A stretch of DNA of 63,692 nucleotides from Candidatus Nitrosopelagicus sp. (GTDB taxonomy: Archaea; Thermoproteota; Nitrososphaeria; Nitrososphaerales; Nitrosopumilaceae). A model generated the notes under the pieces. The model was not told the origin of the DNA and did no database searches. It saw only the letters and a list, made by a program, of their open reading frames with translations. A program made the translations under genes and the position numbers. The stretch covers positions 1-63,692 of the forward strand of contig JAOMEP010000005.1 in NCBI GenBank assembly GCA_028345965.1, read 5' to 3'. This document shows positions 45,881 through 55,532 of the stretch, piece after piece (position 1 is the stretch's first letter; each line of letters opens with the position of its first letter).

Positions 45881-46552
45881 TTAAAATTTCCACACAAAAA
45901 ATTCTCTAATTATCTGCCAACTAAGTGATGCTCCTACAGGCAAAGGTCTCATCTTTTTTTTACCTCCTACACGTGCAGGTTCATTTCCAACCAATTCAAT
46001 GATTTTCTGTTTTTTTATTAAACCTCTTATACTCAATTGTTGAGTCGAGTCCATTTTTAATGCATTAAAATTTAATTCTTCATACGCTTTTCGGCTTATA
46101 ATTCGACTTTCATTTAATGTATCAGTATAATTTCCACAGAAAAATACATTTGCTAAAAACACAAACATTTTGTTCCCAAACCATTCAATAAAATTTGCAT
46201 CATCGTTAATTGAACCCTTTCCAAATCTTGAGATTAATACTTGATCATAACCTTCTTGAAATTTTTCAATTAATCTTGGTATTTCTTCAGGTTCGTGATT
46301 TCCATCTGGGCCAAAAAATATTGCTGCATCGTGATCAGTATTTTGCATTCCTGTAACAATTGCTCCTCCATGACCTCTATTTTTTTGATGAATAATTTTA
46401 AAATTCTGACGTTTAGCTTCTTCAATTGTTCCGTCTGTTGAACCCCCGTCAACAACTATAATATCATCCACCCATTCTCTTTTCACATGTGGCATGATTT
46501 TTTTAAAACCATCAATCTCATTTAGAGTAAAAACTAACAATACAATTGACAT
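45881..46552 (-). CDS. GT2 glycosyltransferase, dolichyl-phosphate sugar synthase type
   Basis: 223-residue GT-A enzyme of the DPM1/Ag81-like group. VLLVFTLNEIDGFKKIMPHV opens the chain, VVDGGSTDGTIEEAKR is the nucleotide site, and FFGPDGNHEPEEIPRLI provides the DxD-like motif. It lacks transmembrane helices. It would charge a polyprenyl phosphate lipid with a sugar for the GT39 gene directly downstream. Confidence 0.93.
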   Translation of the reverse strand: MSIVLLVFTLNEIDGFKKIMPHVKREWVDDIIVVDGGSTDGTIEEAKRQNFKIIHQKNRGHGGAIVTGMQNTDHDAAIFFGPDGNHEPEEIPRLIEKFQEGYDQVLISRFGKGSINDDANFIEWFGNKMFVFLANVFFCGNYTDTLNESRIISRKAYEELNFNALKMDSTQQLSIRGLIKKQKIIELVGNEPARVGGKKKMRPLPVGASLSWQIIREFFVWKF

Positions 46553-46597
46553 ATTGGAGTGAATTTTTTTTAATTATTTATCGTTTACCAGAGAATT

Positions 46598-47596
46598 TTA
46601 CTTATTCTTATAGTACCAACGACTGAAAGGTGCACTAAAAATTACTTTATTTTTTTGAGCCCATTTATACGTCAAAGATAATCCTTTTTCAACTGAAATT
46701 GTTGGCTTCCATTTTAAAATTTTTCTTGCTTTTGAATTATCTGCTAAAAGACGATTAACATCGTATGGTCTTTCTCTGCTTTCATCATACTTGATCTTAA
46801 TCTTCTTTTTTGAAATTTTTGCAATTTTTCTTGCCAAGTCATAAATAGAAATCTCTTTTCCTGATCCAATATTTATGATCTCACCAACTGCTTTTTTCTC
46901 TTGCAAACATCTTAGTATTCCATTAGCTGTGTCTTCTACATACGTGAAATCGCGTGAACTATGAACATTACCTAGTGTTAATTCATTATTACCTCGAAGA
47001 ATTTGATTCATTATTTCCGGAATAATGTATGGTTCTGTAAATCTAGGTCCAAATGAATTGAATGGTCTAATAACTACTACTGGAAATCCATTTTCTTTAT
47101 GTAATGTAAAAGCAGCTCTGTCAGCAGCTAATTTACTTACTGCATATGTAGAATGTGGTGCAGTTGGATGATTTTCATCCATAGGAACTGTTTGAGCAGA
47201 ACCATAAACTTCACTAGTTGAAATGTGTATGAATAAGTCCGTAGTATTTGATTTGATAGATTTCCATAACATGTTTACGCTCCCAATGGTGTTAACACTA
47301 AAAAAATCACCTGGATAAAAATATGAATCAGGTATGAATGGCAAAGCAGCTATGTTAACTACTGCTTCTTGATCTTTTACAACTTTGGCAACAATTTTTT
47401 CATCACGAATATCGCCTTTAACAATTTTCAGATTCTTATTTTTTGGTAAATAAGGTCTTTTTCCTGAAGAGAAGTTATCAAGAACTGTTACTCTTGCTCC
47501 ACCCTTGATTAGCTGTGAAACTACTTCTGAACCAATAAAACCTGCTCCACCTGTGACTAATACTCTTTTTTCTTTAAAATTCAATTTATTACTCAT
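46598..47596 (-). CDS. NAD-dependent sugar-nucleotide epimerase/dehydratase
   Basis: 332-residue extended SDR. VLVTGGAGFIGSEVVSQLIK binds NAD, STSEVYG precedes YAVSKLAAD (catalytic YxxxK) and NSFGPRF marks a GDP-/UDP-hexose dehydratase or decarboxylase. Substrate is not clear: GDP-mannose 4,6-dehydratase and UDP-glucuronate decarboxylase relatives look alike here. If it makes GDP-4-keto-6-deoxymannose, the divergent fucose-synthase gene would complete a GDP-L-fucose pathway. Confidence 0.9.
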   Translation of the reverse strand: MSNKLNFKEKRVLVTGGAGFIGSEVVSQLIKGGARVTVLDNFSSGKRPYLPKNKNLKIVKGDIRDEKIVAKVVKDQEAVVNIAALPFIPDSYFYPGDFFSVNTIGSVNMLWKSIKSNTTDLFIHISTSEVYGSAQTVPMDENHPTAPHSTYAVSKLAADRAAFTLHKENGFPVVVIRPFNSFGPRFTEPYIIPEIMNQILRGNNELTLGNVHSSRDFTYVEDTANGILRCLQEKKAVGEIINIGSGKEISIYDLARKIAKISKKKIKIKYDESRERPYDVNRLLADNSKARKILKWKPTISVEKGLSLTYKWAQKNKVIFSAPFSRWYYKNK

Positions 47597-47663
47597 CAGA
47601 ACTTGCCTACTACTTTTATCTTTTGATGATAATTTCTACTTTCTCTATCTAAATGATTGATAA

Positions 47664-48629
47664 ATGGTAAAGTCAATAAAGATCAAAAATCTCAAAAAAT
47701 CATTGGATTGGTCTCAAAAAACAGTACTAGTAACCGGTGGGAATGGGTTTCTAGGTTCAAATGTTGTTAACATTCTGAAAGAAAAAAATGTCAAGGATAT
47801 AATTATTCCATCTTCAAAAAGCCATGATCTACGAAAGATTGAAAATTGTAGAGATGTTGCAAAAAATGTAGACATAATTTTTCACTTAGCTGCACATGTT
47901 GGGGGTATCGGTTTGAATAGAGAAAAACCTGGTGAATTATTCTATGATAATTTGATGATGGGCACTCAACTTTTACATGAAGCACAACTTGCTAATGTAG
48001 AGAAATTTGTTGCATTAGGAACTGTTTGTAGTTATCCAAAATTCACTGAAATACCTTTTTCTGAAACTTCTATTTGGGATGGATATCCTGAAGAAACAAA
48101 TGCTCCATATGGATTAGCTAAAAAAATGCTACTTGTACAATCTCAAGCTTATCGCCAACAATTTAATTTTAAATCAATAGTTGTTATTCCAACAAATCTA
48201 TATGGACCAAATGATAATTTTGATCCTTCTAGTTCACATGTAATTCCTGCATTAATACTAAAAATATTAGATGCAAAAAAAAATAATTTAGATAACGTAA
48301 TTGTATGGGGTGACGGAAGTCCAACCAGAGATTTTATGTATGTTGCAGATGCAGCTAATGGAATTATTTTATCTGCTGAAAAATATGATGAAGAATTACC
48401 TCTAAATCTTGGGTCTGCAGAAGAAATTTCAATTAAGGATTTAGCTAATTTAATCTGTAAAATAATTAATTATGATGGAAAACTTACTTGGGATAAAACA
48501 AAGCCTAATGGTCAGCCAAGAAGATGTGTTAGTTATGAACGTGCTAAAGAAAAACTTGGTTTTGAACCAAAAACTCATCTTGAAGATGGAATTAAAAAAA
48601 CAATAGAGTGGTTCCTTGAAAAAAATTAA
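47664..48629 (+). CDS. GDP-L-fucose synthase-like epimerase/reductase
   Basis: 321-residue SDR of the WcaG/Fcl group. VLVTGGNGFLGSNVVNIL is the NADP loop, HLAAHVGGIGLNREKPGELF is the family hallmark, LGTVCSYPKF carries the Ser/Cys and YGLAKKM the catalytic YxxxK. Standard reaction: epimerisation and reduction of GDP-4-keto-6-deoxymannose to GDP-L-fucose. Divergent from the dehydratase-like gene with 67 bases between starts. Confidence 0.92.
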   Translation: MVKSIKIKNLKKSLDWSQKTVLVTGGNGFLGSNVVNILKEKNVKDIIIPSSKSHDLRKIENCRDVAKNVDIIFHLAAHVGGIGLNREKPGELFYDNLMMGTQLLHEAQLANVEKFVALGTVCSYPKFTEIPFSETSIWDGYPEETNAPYGLAKKMLLVQSQAYRQQFNFKSIVVIPTNLYGPNDNFDPSSSHVIPALILKILDAKKNNLDNVIVWGDGSPTRDFMYVADAANGIILSAEKYDEELPLNLGSAEEISIKDLANLICKIINYDGKLTWDKTKPNGQPRRCVSYERAKEKLGFEPKTHLEDGIKKTIEWFLEKN

Positions 48630-48680
48630 TCAACACATAAAGATAGAAACAATTCATACTTTTCTTAGGAGTAGTAAAAT

Positions 48681-50645
48681 TTGATTAAAGTCTATAGTTC
48701 TCAATTTAATTTTCAATATGGTGACCAAATACATTTTCCATATAGTGTAGCTAGACTAGCCTCATACATTAAATTTAATACCGATTTAGGTCCTAATTTT
48801 GATTTCAAAAAAACTTTCATTTTTAGAGATGATGTAGAATCATATATTGAATCATGTACTGATTGTGATATTCTCCTATGTTCATGTTATGTATGGAATT
48901 GGGAAATTACAAAATATACAGCTGAAAAAATAAAAAATAAAAATCCAAATTGTTTAGTGATTATGGGCGGACCACAAATTCCAAACCATTCTGAAGAGTT
49001 TTTTAAAAATCATCCATATGTTGACATAATTGTTCATGGTGAAGGTGAATTAGTTCTATCAAATATTTTTAAAGAATATCTAAATGAAAAAAATTTCTTA
49101 CAAATTAAGGGTATAGAGACTAAAGACTTCAAAAATGAACCTGAAGATAGAATAAAAGAACTTGATACATTAGCATCTCCATATCTTACAAATGTTGTAT
49201 GGGACTTGGTAGAAAAAGTACCTAATGTGAATTTTCTTGCTTCTTGGGAAACAAATCGTGGGTGTCCTTATCAATGTACATTCTGTGATTGGGGAAGTTT
49301 AACAAACGCAAGAATGACTAAATGGTCAGAAGATGTTCTCTTTAAAGAGATAGAATGGTTTGCAGATAATAAAATTCCATATGTTGATTGTTGTGATGCA
49401 AATTTTGGAATCTTTCAGAAAAGAGATTTCAAATTAGCTGAAAAATTTAAAGATGAAGCACTAAAAAAAGGATTTCCTGAACGTCTTAGACCTGCATGGG
49501 CAAAATTTTCATCAGAAAAAATTATCCCAATCGCAAAACAATTACAAGAAGGTGGACTATTACGTGCGGTAACTTTGGCATTGCAATCACTTGATGAAAC
49601 AACTTTGGAAATTGTAAAACGTGATAATATCAAATTTGATCAATTCTCTGCATTAACTCAAACTTTTCGTGATAATGGAATTCCTACATATACTGAATTG
49701 ATAATGGGTATGCCTGGGGAAACATTAGAAAGTTGGAAAAGAGGTCTTGAAACATTAGCACGTGATACCAAAATTGGTTCCATCTATATCTATAATTGTG
49801 GTATATTTCCTAATGCTCCGATGAATGAACCTATCTATAGAAAATTACATGAAATCAAAACAGAACGTTCTCCAATTTACTTAGCTCATTCATCAATACA
49901 CAACAGAGGAATGCCAGAATACGAGGATATTGCAGTTAGTACAAAATCATATTCTACTGATACACTAAAAGAAATTTATCTATACTCTTGGCTAATTCAA
50001 ACTTTTCACAGTCTGGGTATATTTGAGTATGTTTCAAAATTCTATAAAATCAATAATGATTTGTCTTATATGGAATTTTATGAAACATTCTTGGAATATT
50101 GTAGAACAAATCAATCTATGTTTTCTGAAGAATATGAAAAAGTTGTAAAATACATTGATGATGGTTATTCTGGTAAGGGTTGGAATTATCATGATCCTCA
50201 ATTTGGTGATATCTATTGGCCAATTGAAGAGGTTACATGGTTAAGATTTACACTTGACAAAAATGAATTACTTCAAGAAACAAAAGCATTCTTGGAATTT
50301 CTTCAAAAGAAATTTGACTATGATATCCATGATGAACTCTTAAATGATTTAGTAAAATTTCAGACATTCTTGATTACTACTAGATCTTCTGAAGAAATGA
50401 AATCTGAAACATTTTCTCACAATTGGAAAGACTATTTCACTACTGAACAAAACTTGAAATCAGTTTCAAAATCATATTATTATAAAAATTTAGTTTTAGA
50501 AAATGAACCAATTGAATGGGGATTTAGAGCAATCTGGTATGGAAGAGGTTCAAAAAATTACAAATACCATCATGAAAAACTTTTTGAACAAAATCTAAAT
50601 GATGATATAAAACATAATGAATCTGAACAAATTCTAAAGTGTTGA
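48681..50645 (+). CDS. B12-binding radical SAM enzyme
   Basis: 654-residue class B radical SAM protein. An N-terminal cobalamin-like domain (about 1-160) has CLVIMGGPQIPNHSEE and VDIIVHGEGE. The cluster motif TNRGCPYQCTFCDWGS is near residue 195 and GMPGETLESWKRG follows. A C-terminal domain of about 280 residues is unusual in length. Members methylate unreactive carbons or rearrange substrates; a glycan or lipid target is inferred from the site. The TTG start at 48681 is supported by an AGGAG about 11 bases before it. Only three bases separate it from the carbamoyltransferase. Confidence 0.9.
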   Translation: MIKVYSSQFNFQYGDQIHFPYSVARLASYIKFNTDLGPNFDFKKTFIFRDDVESYIESCTDCDILLCSCYVWNWEITKYTAEKIKNKNPNCLVIMGGPQIPNHSEEFFKNHPYVDIIVHGEGELVLSNIFKEYLNEKNFLQIKGIETKDFKNEPEDRIKELDTLASPYLTNVVWDLVEKVPNVNFLASWETNRGCPYQCTFCDWGSLTNARMTKWSEDVLFKEIEWFADNKIPYVDCCDANFGIFQKRDFKLAEKFKDEALKKGFPERLRPAWAKFSSEKIIPIAKQLQEGGLLRAVTLALQSLDETTLEIVKRDNIKFDQFSALTQTFRDNGIPTYTELIMGMPGETLESWKRGLETLARDTKIGSIYIYNCGIFPNAPMNEPIYRKLHEIKTERSPIYLAHSSIHNRGMPEYEDIAVSTKSYSTDTLKEIYLYSWLIQTFHSLGIFEYVSKFYKINNDLSYMEFYETFLEYCRTNQSMFSEEYEKVVKYIDDGYSGKGWNYHDPQFGDIYWPIEEVTWLRFTLDKNELLQETKAFLEFLQKKFDYDIHDELLNDLVKFQTFLITTRSSEEMKSETFSHNWKDYFTTEQNLKSVSKSYYYKNLVLENEPIEWGFRAIWYGRGSKNYKYHHEKLFEQNLNDDIKHNESEQILKC

Positions 50646-50648
50646 TTT

Positions 50649-52361
50649 ATGTATATACTCGGATTGTCAGGTTATGCTCATGAATCATCATGTTCATTGA
50701 TTAAAGATGGTGAGATAAAATCTATCATAGAAGAAGAACGTCTTAATCGTGAAAAACATACTTGGAAATTTCCTGTATTATCAATAAAAAAATGTCTAGA
50801 AATGGAAAAAATTTCTATTACTGATATAGATCATTTCACATTTTTTTGGGAACCTAAAAAAGAAATCTCTGGAAATCTTAATCATTTTATTCGTTATTTT
50901 CCTTCTACTTTGAATACGCTTACTGCATCATCTGGAGGTGGTGAAATGAATTCTATGCAAAGAATCAAGGCAATGAAAAATATTGGCAAAGCTTTACAAA
51001 GAGAATTTAATCTATCACATACTCCTCATATTGAATTTATTGAACATCATCTGGCTCATGTTGCAAGCTCATTTTTTGTTTCAGAGTTTGAGAAATCGGC
51101 TATATTGATACTTGATGGTAGAGGAGAATCAATTTCAACTAGTATGTATTATGGAGAAAAAAATAGTATCGAAAAAATATCTGAAACTAAAGTACCACAT
51201 TCTTTAGGGCATCTTTATGCTGCTATAACTGATTTTTTGGGATTCAAACCTTTTTTTGATGAATGGAAAGTAATGGGAATGTCTGCATATGGAAAAGATA
51301 CGTTTGTTGAGAAATTTTCTAAATTGGTAAATTTACAACCAAATGGACAGTTTCACCTAAATCTTGATTATTTTAATTTTCATACGCATGGTTCTAGTAA
51401 ATGGATAAGTGATAATTTTATTAAAGAGTTCGGAGAAAAACGAAAACCAAATTCTGAATATGATCAAAGACATTTTGATATTGCATTTGGTCTACAAAGG
51501 CTTATTGAAAAAATTGGAATACACTTAGCAAATTTTCTATACAAAAAAACAAATGTTTCAAATCTTTGTCTTGCTGGCGGTGTCGCATTAAATGTTTTGA
51601 TGAATCGAGAAATAATTAGAAAAACACCTTTCAAGAATATATTCATTCAACCAATTGCACACGATGCTGGAACATCATTTGGTAGTGCATTATATTTTTA
51701 TAATTATAAGCTAAAAAATGATAGAACTTTTCAATTTGATCATGCGTATTGGGGCCCTGAATATGATAATGATGAAATTGAAACTATTTTGAATGAAACA
51801 AAATTAAATTATCATAAATCTGATAATATTGCATTTGAAACAGCACAACAAATTGCAAATGAAAAAATTGTTGGTTGGTTTCAAGGAAGAATGGAAGCTG
51901 GTCCAAGAGCGTTAGGTAATAGAAGTATTACTGTTAGTCCACTAAAAGCAGAAATGAAAGATAGACTTAATGAACGTGTGAAGAGACGTGAATATTTCAG
52001 ACCATTTGCGCCGTCTATTCTAGAAGAACGTGTTTCTGATTTTTTTGAAATGCCAAATAATCTTAAATCACCATACATGATTCTTTCAGGAGAAGTAAAG
52101 GAAGAAAAAAGAAATATTATTCCTGCTGTTACTCACGCTGATAATACTGCTAGAGTTCATACTGTTAACTCAAAAGTTAACCCCAAATATTGGAATCTTA
52201 TTCATGAATTTGAAAAAATTACAGGCGTTCCTGTTTTATTAAATACGTCATTTAATGAAAATGAACCAATTGTATGTACTCCGAAAGAAGCTGTAAATTG
52301 TTTTCTTAGAACTGATTTCGATATTTTATCTATTGGAGATTTCATAGTAAACAAAACTTAA
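50649..52361 (+). CDS. Carbamoyltransferase (NodU/CmcH family)
   Basis: Transfers a carbamoyl group from carbamoyl phosphate via carbamoyl-AMP to a sugar hydroxyl. The N-terminal ASKHA-like domain starts ILGLSGYAHESSCSLIKDGE, HHLAHVASSFF carries the catalytic-site His residues, and LAGGVALNVLMNREI follows. The C-terminal YrdC-like part has MEAGPRALGNRSI and FRPFAPSIL. 570 residues, typical. Translationally linked to the radical SAM gene upstream. Confidence 0.95.
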   Translation: MYILGLSGYAHESSCSLIKDGEIKSIIEEERLNREKHTWKFPVLSIKKCLEMEKISITDIDHFTFFWEPKKEISGNLNHFIRYFPSTLNTLTASSGGGEMNSMQRIKAMKNIGKALQREFNLSHTPHIEFIEHHLAHVASSFFVSEFEKSAILILDGRGESISTSMYYGEKNSIEKISETKVPHSLGHLYAAITDFLGFKPFFDEWKVMGMSAYGKDTFVEKFSKLVNLQPNGQFHLNLDYFNFHTHGSSKWISDNFIKEFGEKRKPNSEYDQRHFDIAFGLQRLIEKIGIHLANFLYKKTNVSNLCLAGGVALNVLMNREIIRKTPFKNIFIQPIAHDAGTSFGSALYFYNYKLKNDRTFQFDHAYWGPEYDNDEIETILNETKLNYHKSDNIAFETAQQIANEKIVGWFQGRMEAGPRALGNRSITVSPLKAEMKDRLNERVKRREYFRPFAPSILEERVSDFFEMPNNLKSPYMILSGEVKEEKRNIIPAVTHADNTARVHTVNSKVNPKYWNLIHEFEKITGVPVLLNTSFNENEPIVCTPKEAVNCFLRTDFDILSIGDFIVNKT

Positions 52362-52413
52362 TTTTTAAAATTGATTATAATGAATTATAAAGAAAAATTT
52401 GGAAAGTAAAGGG

Positions 52414-54030
52414 ATGAATACCACACAATTATCTAAAAAAAGAGTAAAAATTTTTCATCCTTTTCTTGTTGCAATTTTTCCTGTAGTCATATTGTATTCT
52501 CAAAATATTGGGCGAGTTCAAATTGAAGATGTATTTTTTCCATTAATTTTACTAGTTGGATTTTCAATAGGATTATTTTATTTGATCAAATTAATTCTTA
52601 AAAACCCATACAAATCTGCCTTGATTGTAACAATTCTTCTTATATTTTTATTTTCATATGGTCATATCTACTATTTATTAACTGAAATCTCTCTTGATGG
52701 GTTTGATTTAGGAAGAAATCGCTATCTTATCCCAATCTTTGGATTATCATTAATTGCAGGAATTTATTTTGTTATAAGAGCAAAAAGAATTTTTGATAAT
52801 GCTACATCAATTCTAAATGTTATATCAATAGTGTTTATACTAGTAGCAATTTCCAATGTTGGTTTTGTGGCTGCCGAAATAACGAGCTGTGAAGATTGTG
52901 CAATTCAGGGATTGTTTTATGAGACCACTGATTTTTCAAAATATTTTGAACCGCATGATTTTTCAATATCTCAAGATCAACAATTGCCGAATGTTTATTA
53001 TCTAATTTTGGATGAATATGCTCGTCATGATGCATTAACAGAATTCCATGAATTTGATAATAGTGAATTCATTAACTATTTAGAGGAAAAAGGATTTCAT
53101 GTTGCAAAAGAAAGTTTAGCAAACTATCCTCTGAGTATAATGTCAATCCCTGCAATAATGAATATGAATTATCTCAATTTTTTATCTGATGAAATGGGTT
53201 CTGAAGTAAGAAATTATCAACCTATGAATGAAAAAAATAATGGATTATATCCAAATAATATGGTAATGAAAAATTTTAAAGAAATGAATTATAAAATAAT
53301 TAATTTTAACACATTTGCATTACATGCTCATGATCTTCCGTTAGCAGATGAGTCAGTTTGTCATAGAACACCTTTCGTTTTGGATAATAGATTAGTTGAT
53401 GTTATAGCTAGAACTTCAATAGTTGGTTATTTTGTTGAAAGATGGGCTGAGGCTGAATTACGACAAGTAACAGTATGTGCATTAGACAAATTTTCAGAAT
53501 CTGGAAAACTTTTTTCTGAACCTACTTTTGTCTGGGCACACATAATGCTGCCACATCCGCCATGGATTTTTGGTCCAAATGGTGAAGAAATAACTCCTGG
53601 AAATCCTTTACTAATAACTGATAATCCTGAGTTTCGTGAAAGTGGTTGGGAACCAAGACAACAATATATTCAACAACTTCAATTTGCAAATAAAAAAACT
53701 ATTCAATTAGTAGATCAAATTCTTGAAAATGATCCTTTTTCAATAATTATCATTCAAGGTGATCATGGAACGGCGTGGGGTATGGATTGGGAAAATCCCT
53801 CGGAAAAAGATGTGTATCAAAGATTAAGAAATTTTGATGCTATTTATTTTCCTGATAGTGATAAAAGAATACAATTGAAAGACGATCGAACCTTAGTTAA
53901 TACATTTAGAACTATTTTTAATGTATATTTTGGTAGTAATTACGATATATTAGAAAATAAACTGTACTGGCATACATTTGAAAAGCCATTTTCTATTGAT
54001 GATGTGACTAATTATGTTATTAAAGAATAA
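52414..54030 (+). CDS. Membrane-anchored sulfatase/LTA-synthase-like enzyme
   Basis: 538 residues. Four or five transmembrane helices fill about 10-160, then a large extracytoplasmic alkaline-phosphatase-fold domain. Metal motifs: YYLILDEYARHDAL and IIIQGDHGTAWGM; ANYPLSIMSIPAIMN places a Ser at the likely nucleophile site. The architecture matches phosphoglycerol or phosphoethanolamine transferases (LtaS, EptA-like), which move a phospho group from lipid to polymer outside the cell. Start ATG at 52414 follows AAAGGG; a TTG 15 bases upstream is weaker. Confidence 0.83.
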   Translation: MNTTQLSKKRVKIFHPFLVAIFPVVILYSQNIGRVQIEDVFFPLILLVGFSIGLFYLIKLILKNPYKSALIVTILLIFLFSYGHIYYLLTEISLDGFDLGRNRYLIPIFGLSLIAGIYFVIRAKRIFDNATSILNVISIVFILVAISNVGFVAAEITSCEDCAIQGLFYETTDFSKYFEPHDFSISQDQQLPNVYYLILDEYARHDALTEFHEFDNSEFINYLEEKGFHVAKESLANYPLSIMSIPAIMNMNYLNFLSDEMGSEVRNYQPMNEKNNGLYPNNMVMKNFKEMNYKIINFNTFALHAHDLPLADESVCHRTPFVLDNRLVDVIARTSIVGYFVERWAEAELRQVTVCALDKFSESGKLFSEPTFVWAHIMLPHPPWIFGPNGEEITPGNPLLITDNPEFRESGWEPRQQYIQQLQFANKKTIQLVDQILENDPFSIIIIQGDHGTAWGMDWENPSEKDVYQRLRNFDAIYFPDSDKRIQLKDDRTLVNTFRTIFNVYFGSNYDILENKLYWHTFEKPFSIDDVTNYVIKE

Positions 54031-54032
54031 TT

Positions 54033-55187
54033 CTATTTTTCATTAATTTGAAGTATATTCAATATATTTTCAATTCCAATATCAGAAGAATTACCTAAAT
54101 TAAATACTATATTTTCTCGTACATCTTTTATTTGTTCTTGATATTTTCCTTTTTCATAAATTATTTTTTCCAAAATTTCAGCAATTTGTTTAATATCATT
54201 TGGAGAAACAACCTTTCCAATTTTTTCTCTTGTTGTAATTTCAATAGGTATATCTAAAAATTTTGTAGCTTCTGGATTAAACTCTTTTTTTGGTACATCA
54301 ATGAAAATAATTGGTTTTTCATGAGTAAAAGCATACTCAAATGATATTCCTGACCAATCTGAAATTAAACACTTTGAATTCTGAAATTTTTCAAAAGGAA
54401 TTACCCCTTCATGAAAAATAAAATTCGAATTTTCTAAAAATTTATTTTTAATTGAGTTGATTAATTCTGGTGAATCTCTAATTATTCTAAAGTGTGGTCG
54501 TAAAAAAATTTTATATCCGTTTTCTAATAATTTTGAAATCAATTCTATTCCACATTTTTCAAGAAGATTATCTTTTCCATATGAAGGGGTTATCAAAATC
54601 AATTTTTCATTATTTCTTTCATGAGTAAATTCTTGTTTTTTCTCCAATAATGTATCTAATCTGCCAAATCCATATTCCACAAGTTGTTTTGGTTCTAAAT
54701 TATATTCTTTTTCTGTCATTCTAATTTCATTTATGTGGTGAGGTCCTACACAAAAAATTGTATTATAATTATCAAGTGCATCTTTTCTAAGATATGAATG
54801 AGTACTAAACATTGAATGGAATATGTAAATATAATGAACTGGATAAACTTTAGATCTTTTAATATGAAATGTATCTAAATCTGGCATATCCATTATCAAG
54901 ATTTTTGCTTTTAGTGTAAGAAAAAATTTTGTTCGAGTTACTCCATCTCCAATATAAAATGTTTTTATATTTTTATCATTCTTGTTTAAAATTGGATCAT
55001 TTTCTACTGATGTAACGTAACAAATTTGAAGTTTTTTTTCTTTTGTTAATTTGGTAATTAAATTCTGAAAATGATTCATAGATGCAATATTTTCTGCATA
55101 AAATACTATAGATTTTTCTTCCATAGGTAATTTTTCAAATTTTTTTAGTTCCTTCCACTCTTTTCCAAAATTAAAATTTAATTTCAT
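54033..55187 (-). CDS. CDP-glycerol glycerophosphotransferase-like (TagB/TagF family)
   Basis: 384-residue GT-B-type enzyme. IYIFHSMFSTHSYLRKDALD and KCLISDWSGISFEYAFTHEK are characteristic: the latter is the C-terminal CDP-binding SDxSS motif region with the adjacent YxF. Canonical members transfer glycerol phosphate from CDP-glycerol onto a lipid-linked sugar. In this island the donor could instead be a CMP-phosphonate made by the nucleotidyltransferase at 37214. That is an inference only. Convergent with the membrane enzyme at 52414. Confidence 0.85.
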   Translation of the reverse strand: MKLNFNFGKEWKELKKFEKLPMEEKSIVFYAENIASMNHFQNLITKLTKEKKLQICYVTSVENDPILNKNDKNIKTFYIGDGVTRTKFFLTLKAKILIMDMPDLDTFHIKRSKVYPVHYIYIFHSMFSTHSYLRKDALDNYNTIFCVGPHHINEIRMTEKEYNLEPKQLVEYGFGRLDTLLEKKQEFTHERNNEKLILITPSYGKDNLLEKCGIELISKLLENGYKIFLRPHFRIIRDSPELINSIKNKFLENSNFIFHEGVIPFEKFQNSKCLISDWSGISFEYAFTHEKPIIFIDVPKKEFNPEATKFLDIPIEITTREKIGKVVSPNDIKQIAEILEKIIYEKGKYQEQIKDVRENIVFNLGNSSDIGIENILNILQINEK

Positions 55188-55202
55188 ACCAATATAATGT
55201 AA

Positions 55203-55376
55203 TTATGATCTTCTTGATATTTTTTCCTTAATTTTAAACCAATACAGTTTCAAAGTCATTCCTGCACCTGCTATTGCTCCAATTATTATTGCAAAAACTG
55301 CACTAGCACTACCTGGATCAATGTAACCAGATGTTTTTAACAGAAAAAAACTTTCAATAAAAAATTCATCTAGCAT
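55203..55376 (-). CDS. Small membrane protein with YIDPGSAS motif (57 aa)
   Basis: Frame of 57 codons, product starting MLDEFFIESFFLLKTSGYID. Then comes PGSASAVFAII, one transmembrane helix rich in Ile, Ala and Gly, and a basic amphipathic tail (KLYWFKIKEKISRRS). Small proteins with a Y(I)DPG turn before a single helix often lie next to surface phospho-polymer or sulfatase-fold genes in bacteria and archaea. This one is 15 bases upstream of the TagB/F-like gene on the same strand and could be its membrane partner. The remaining bases 55377-55532 are AT-rich with no feature I can support. Confidence 0.75.
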   Translation of the reverse strand: MLDEFFIESFFLLKTSGYIDPGSASAVFAIIIGAIAGAGMTLKLYWFKIKEKISRRS

Positions 55377-55532
55377 GACATGAATTTAATTTCATCATGT
55401 TTATAATCTTTAGTATGTTTTTACACTTCTCATTCAAAATAATATTTTTTTAGATTAAAAAAAATAAGTGAAAAAACTTTCATTACAATATATTTTTTCT
55501 TAAATTGAATAATTTTATTTTTTTGTATGATT

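Noticed and set aside
19162-55376. Mobile element or integrase at the island borders
   Set aside because: No transposase, recombinase, terminal repeats or tRNA gene was found at either border.
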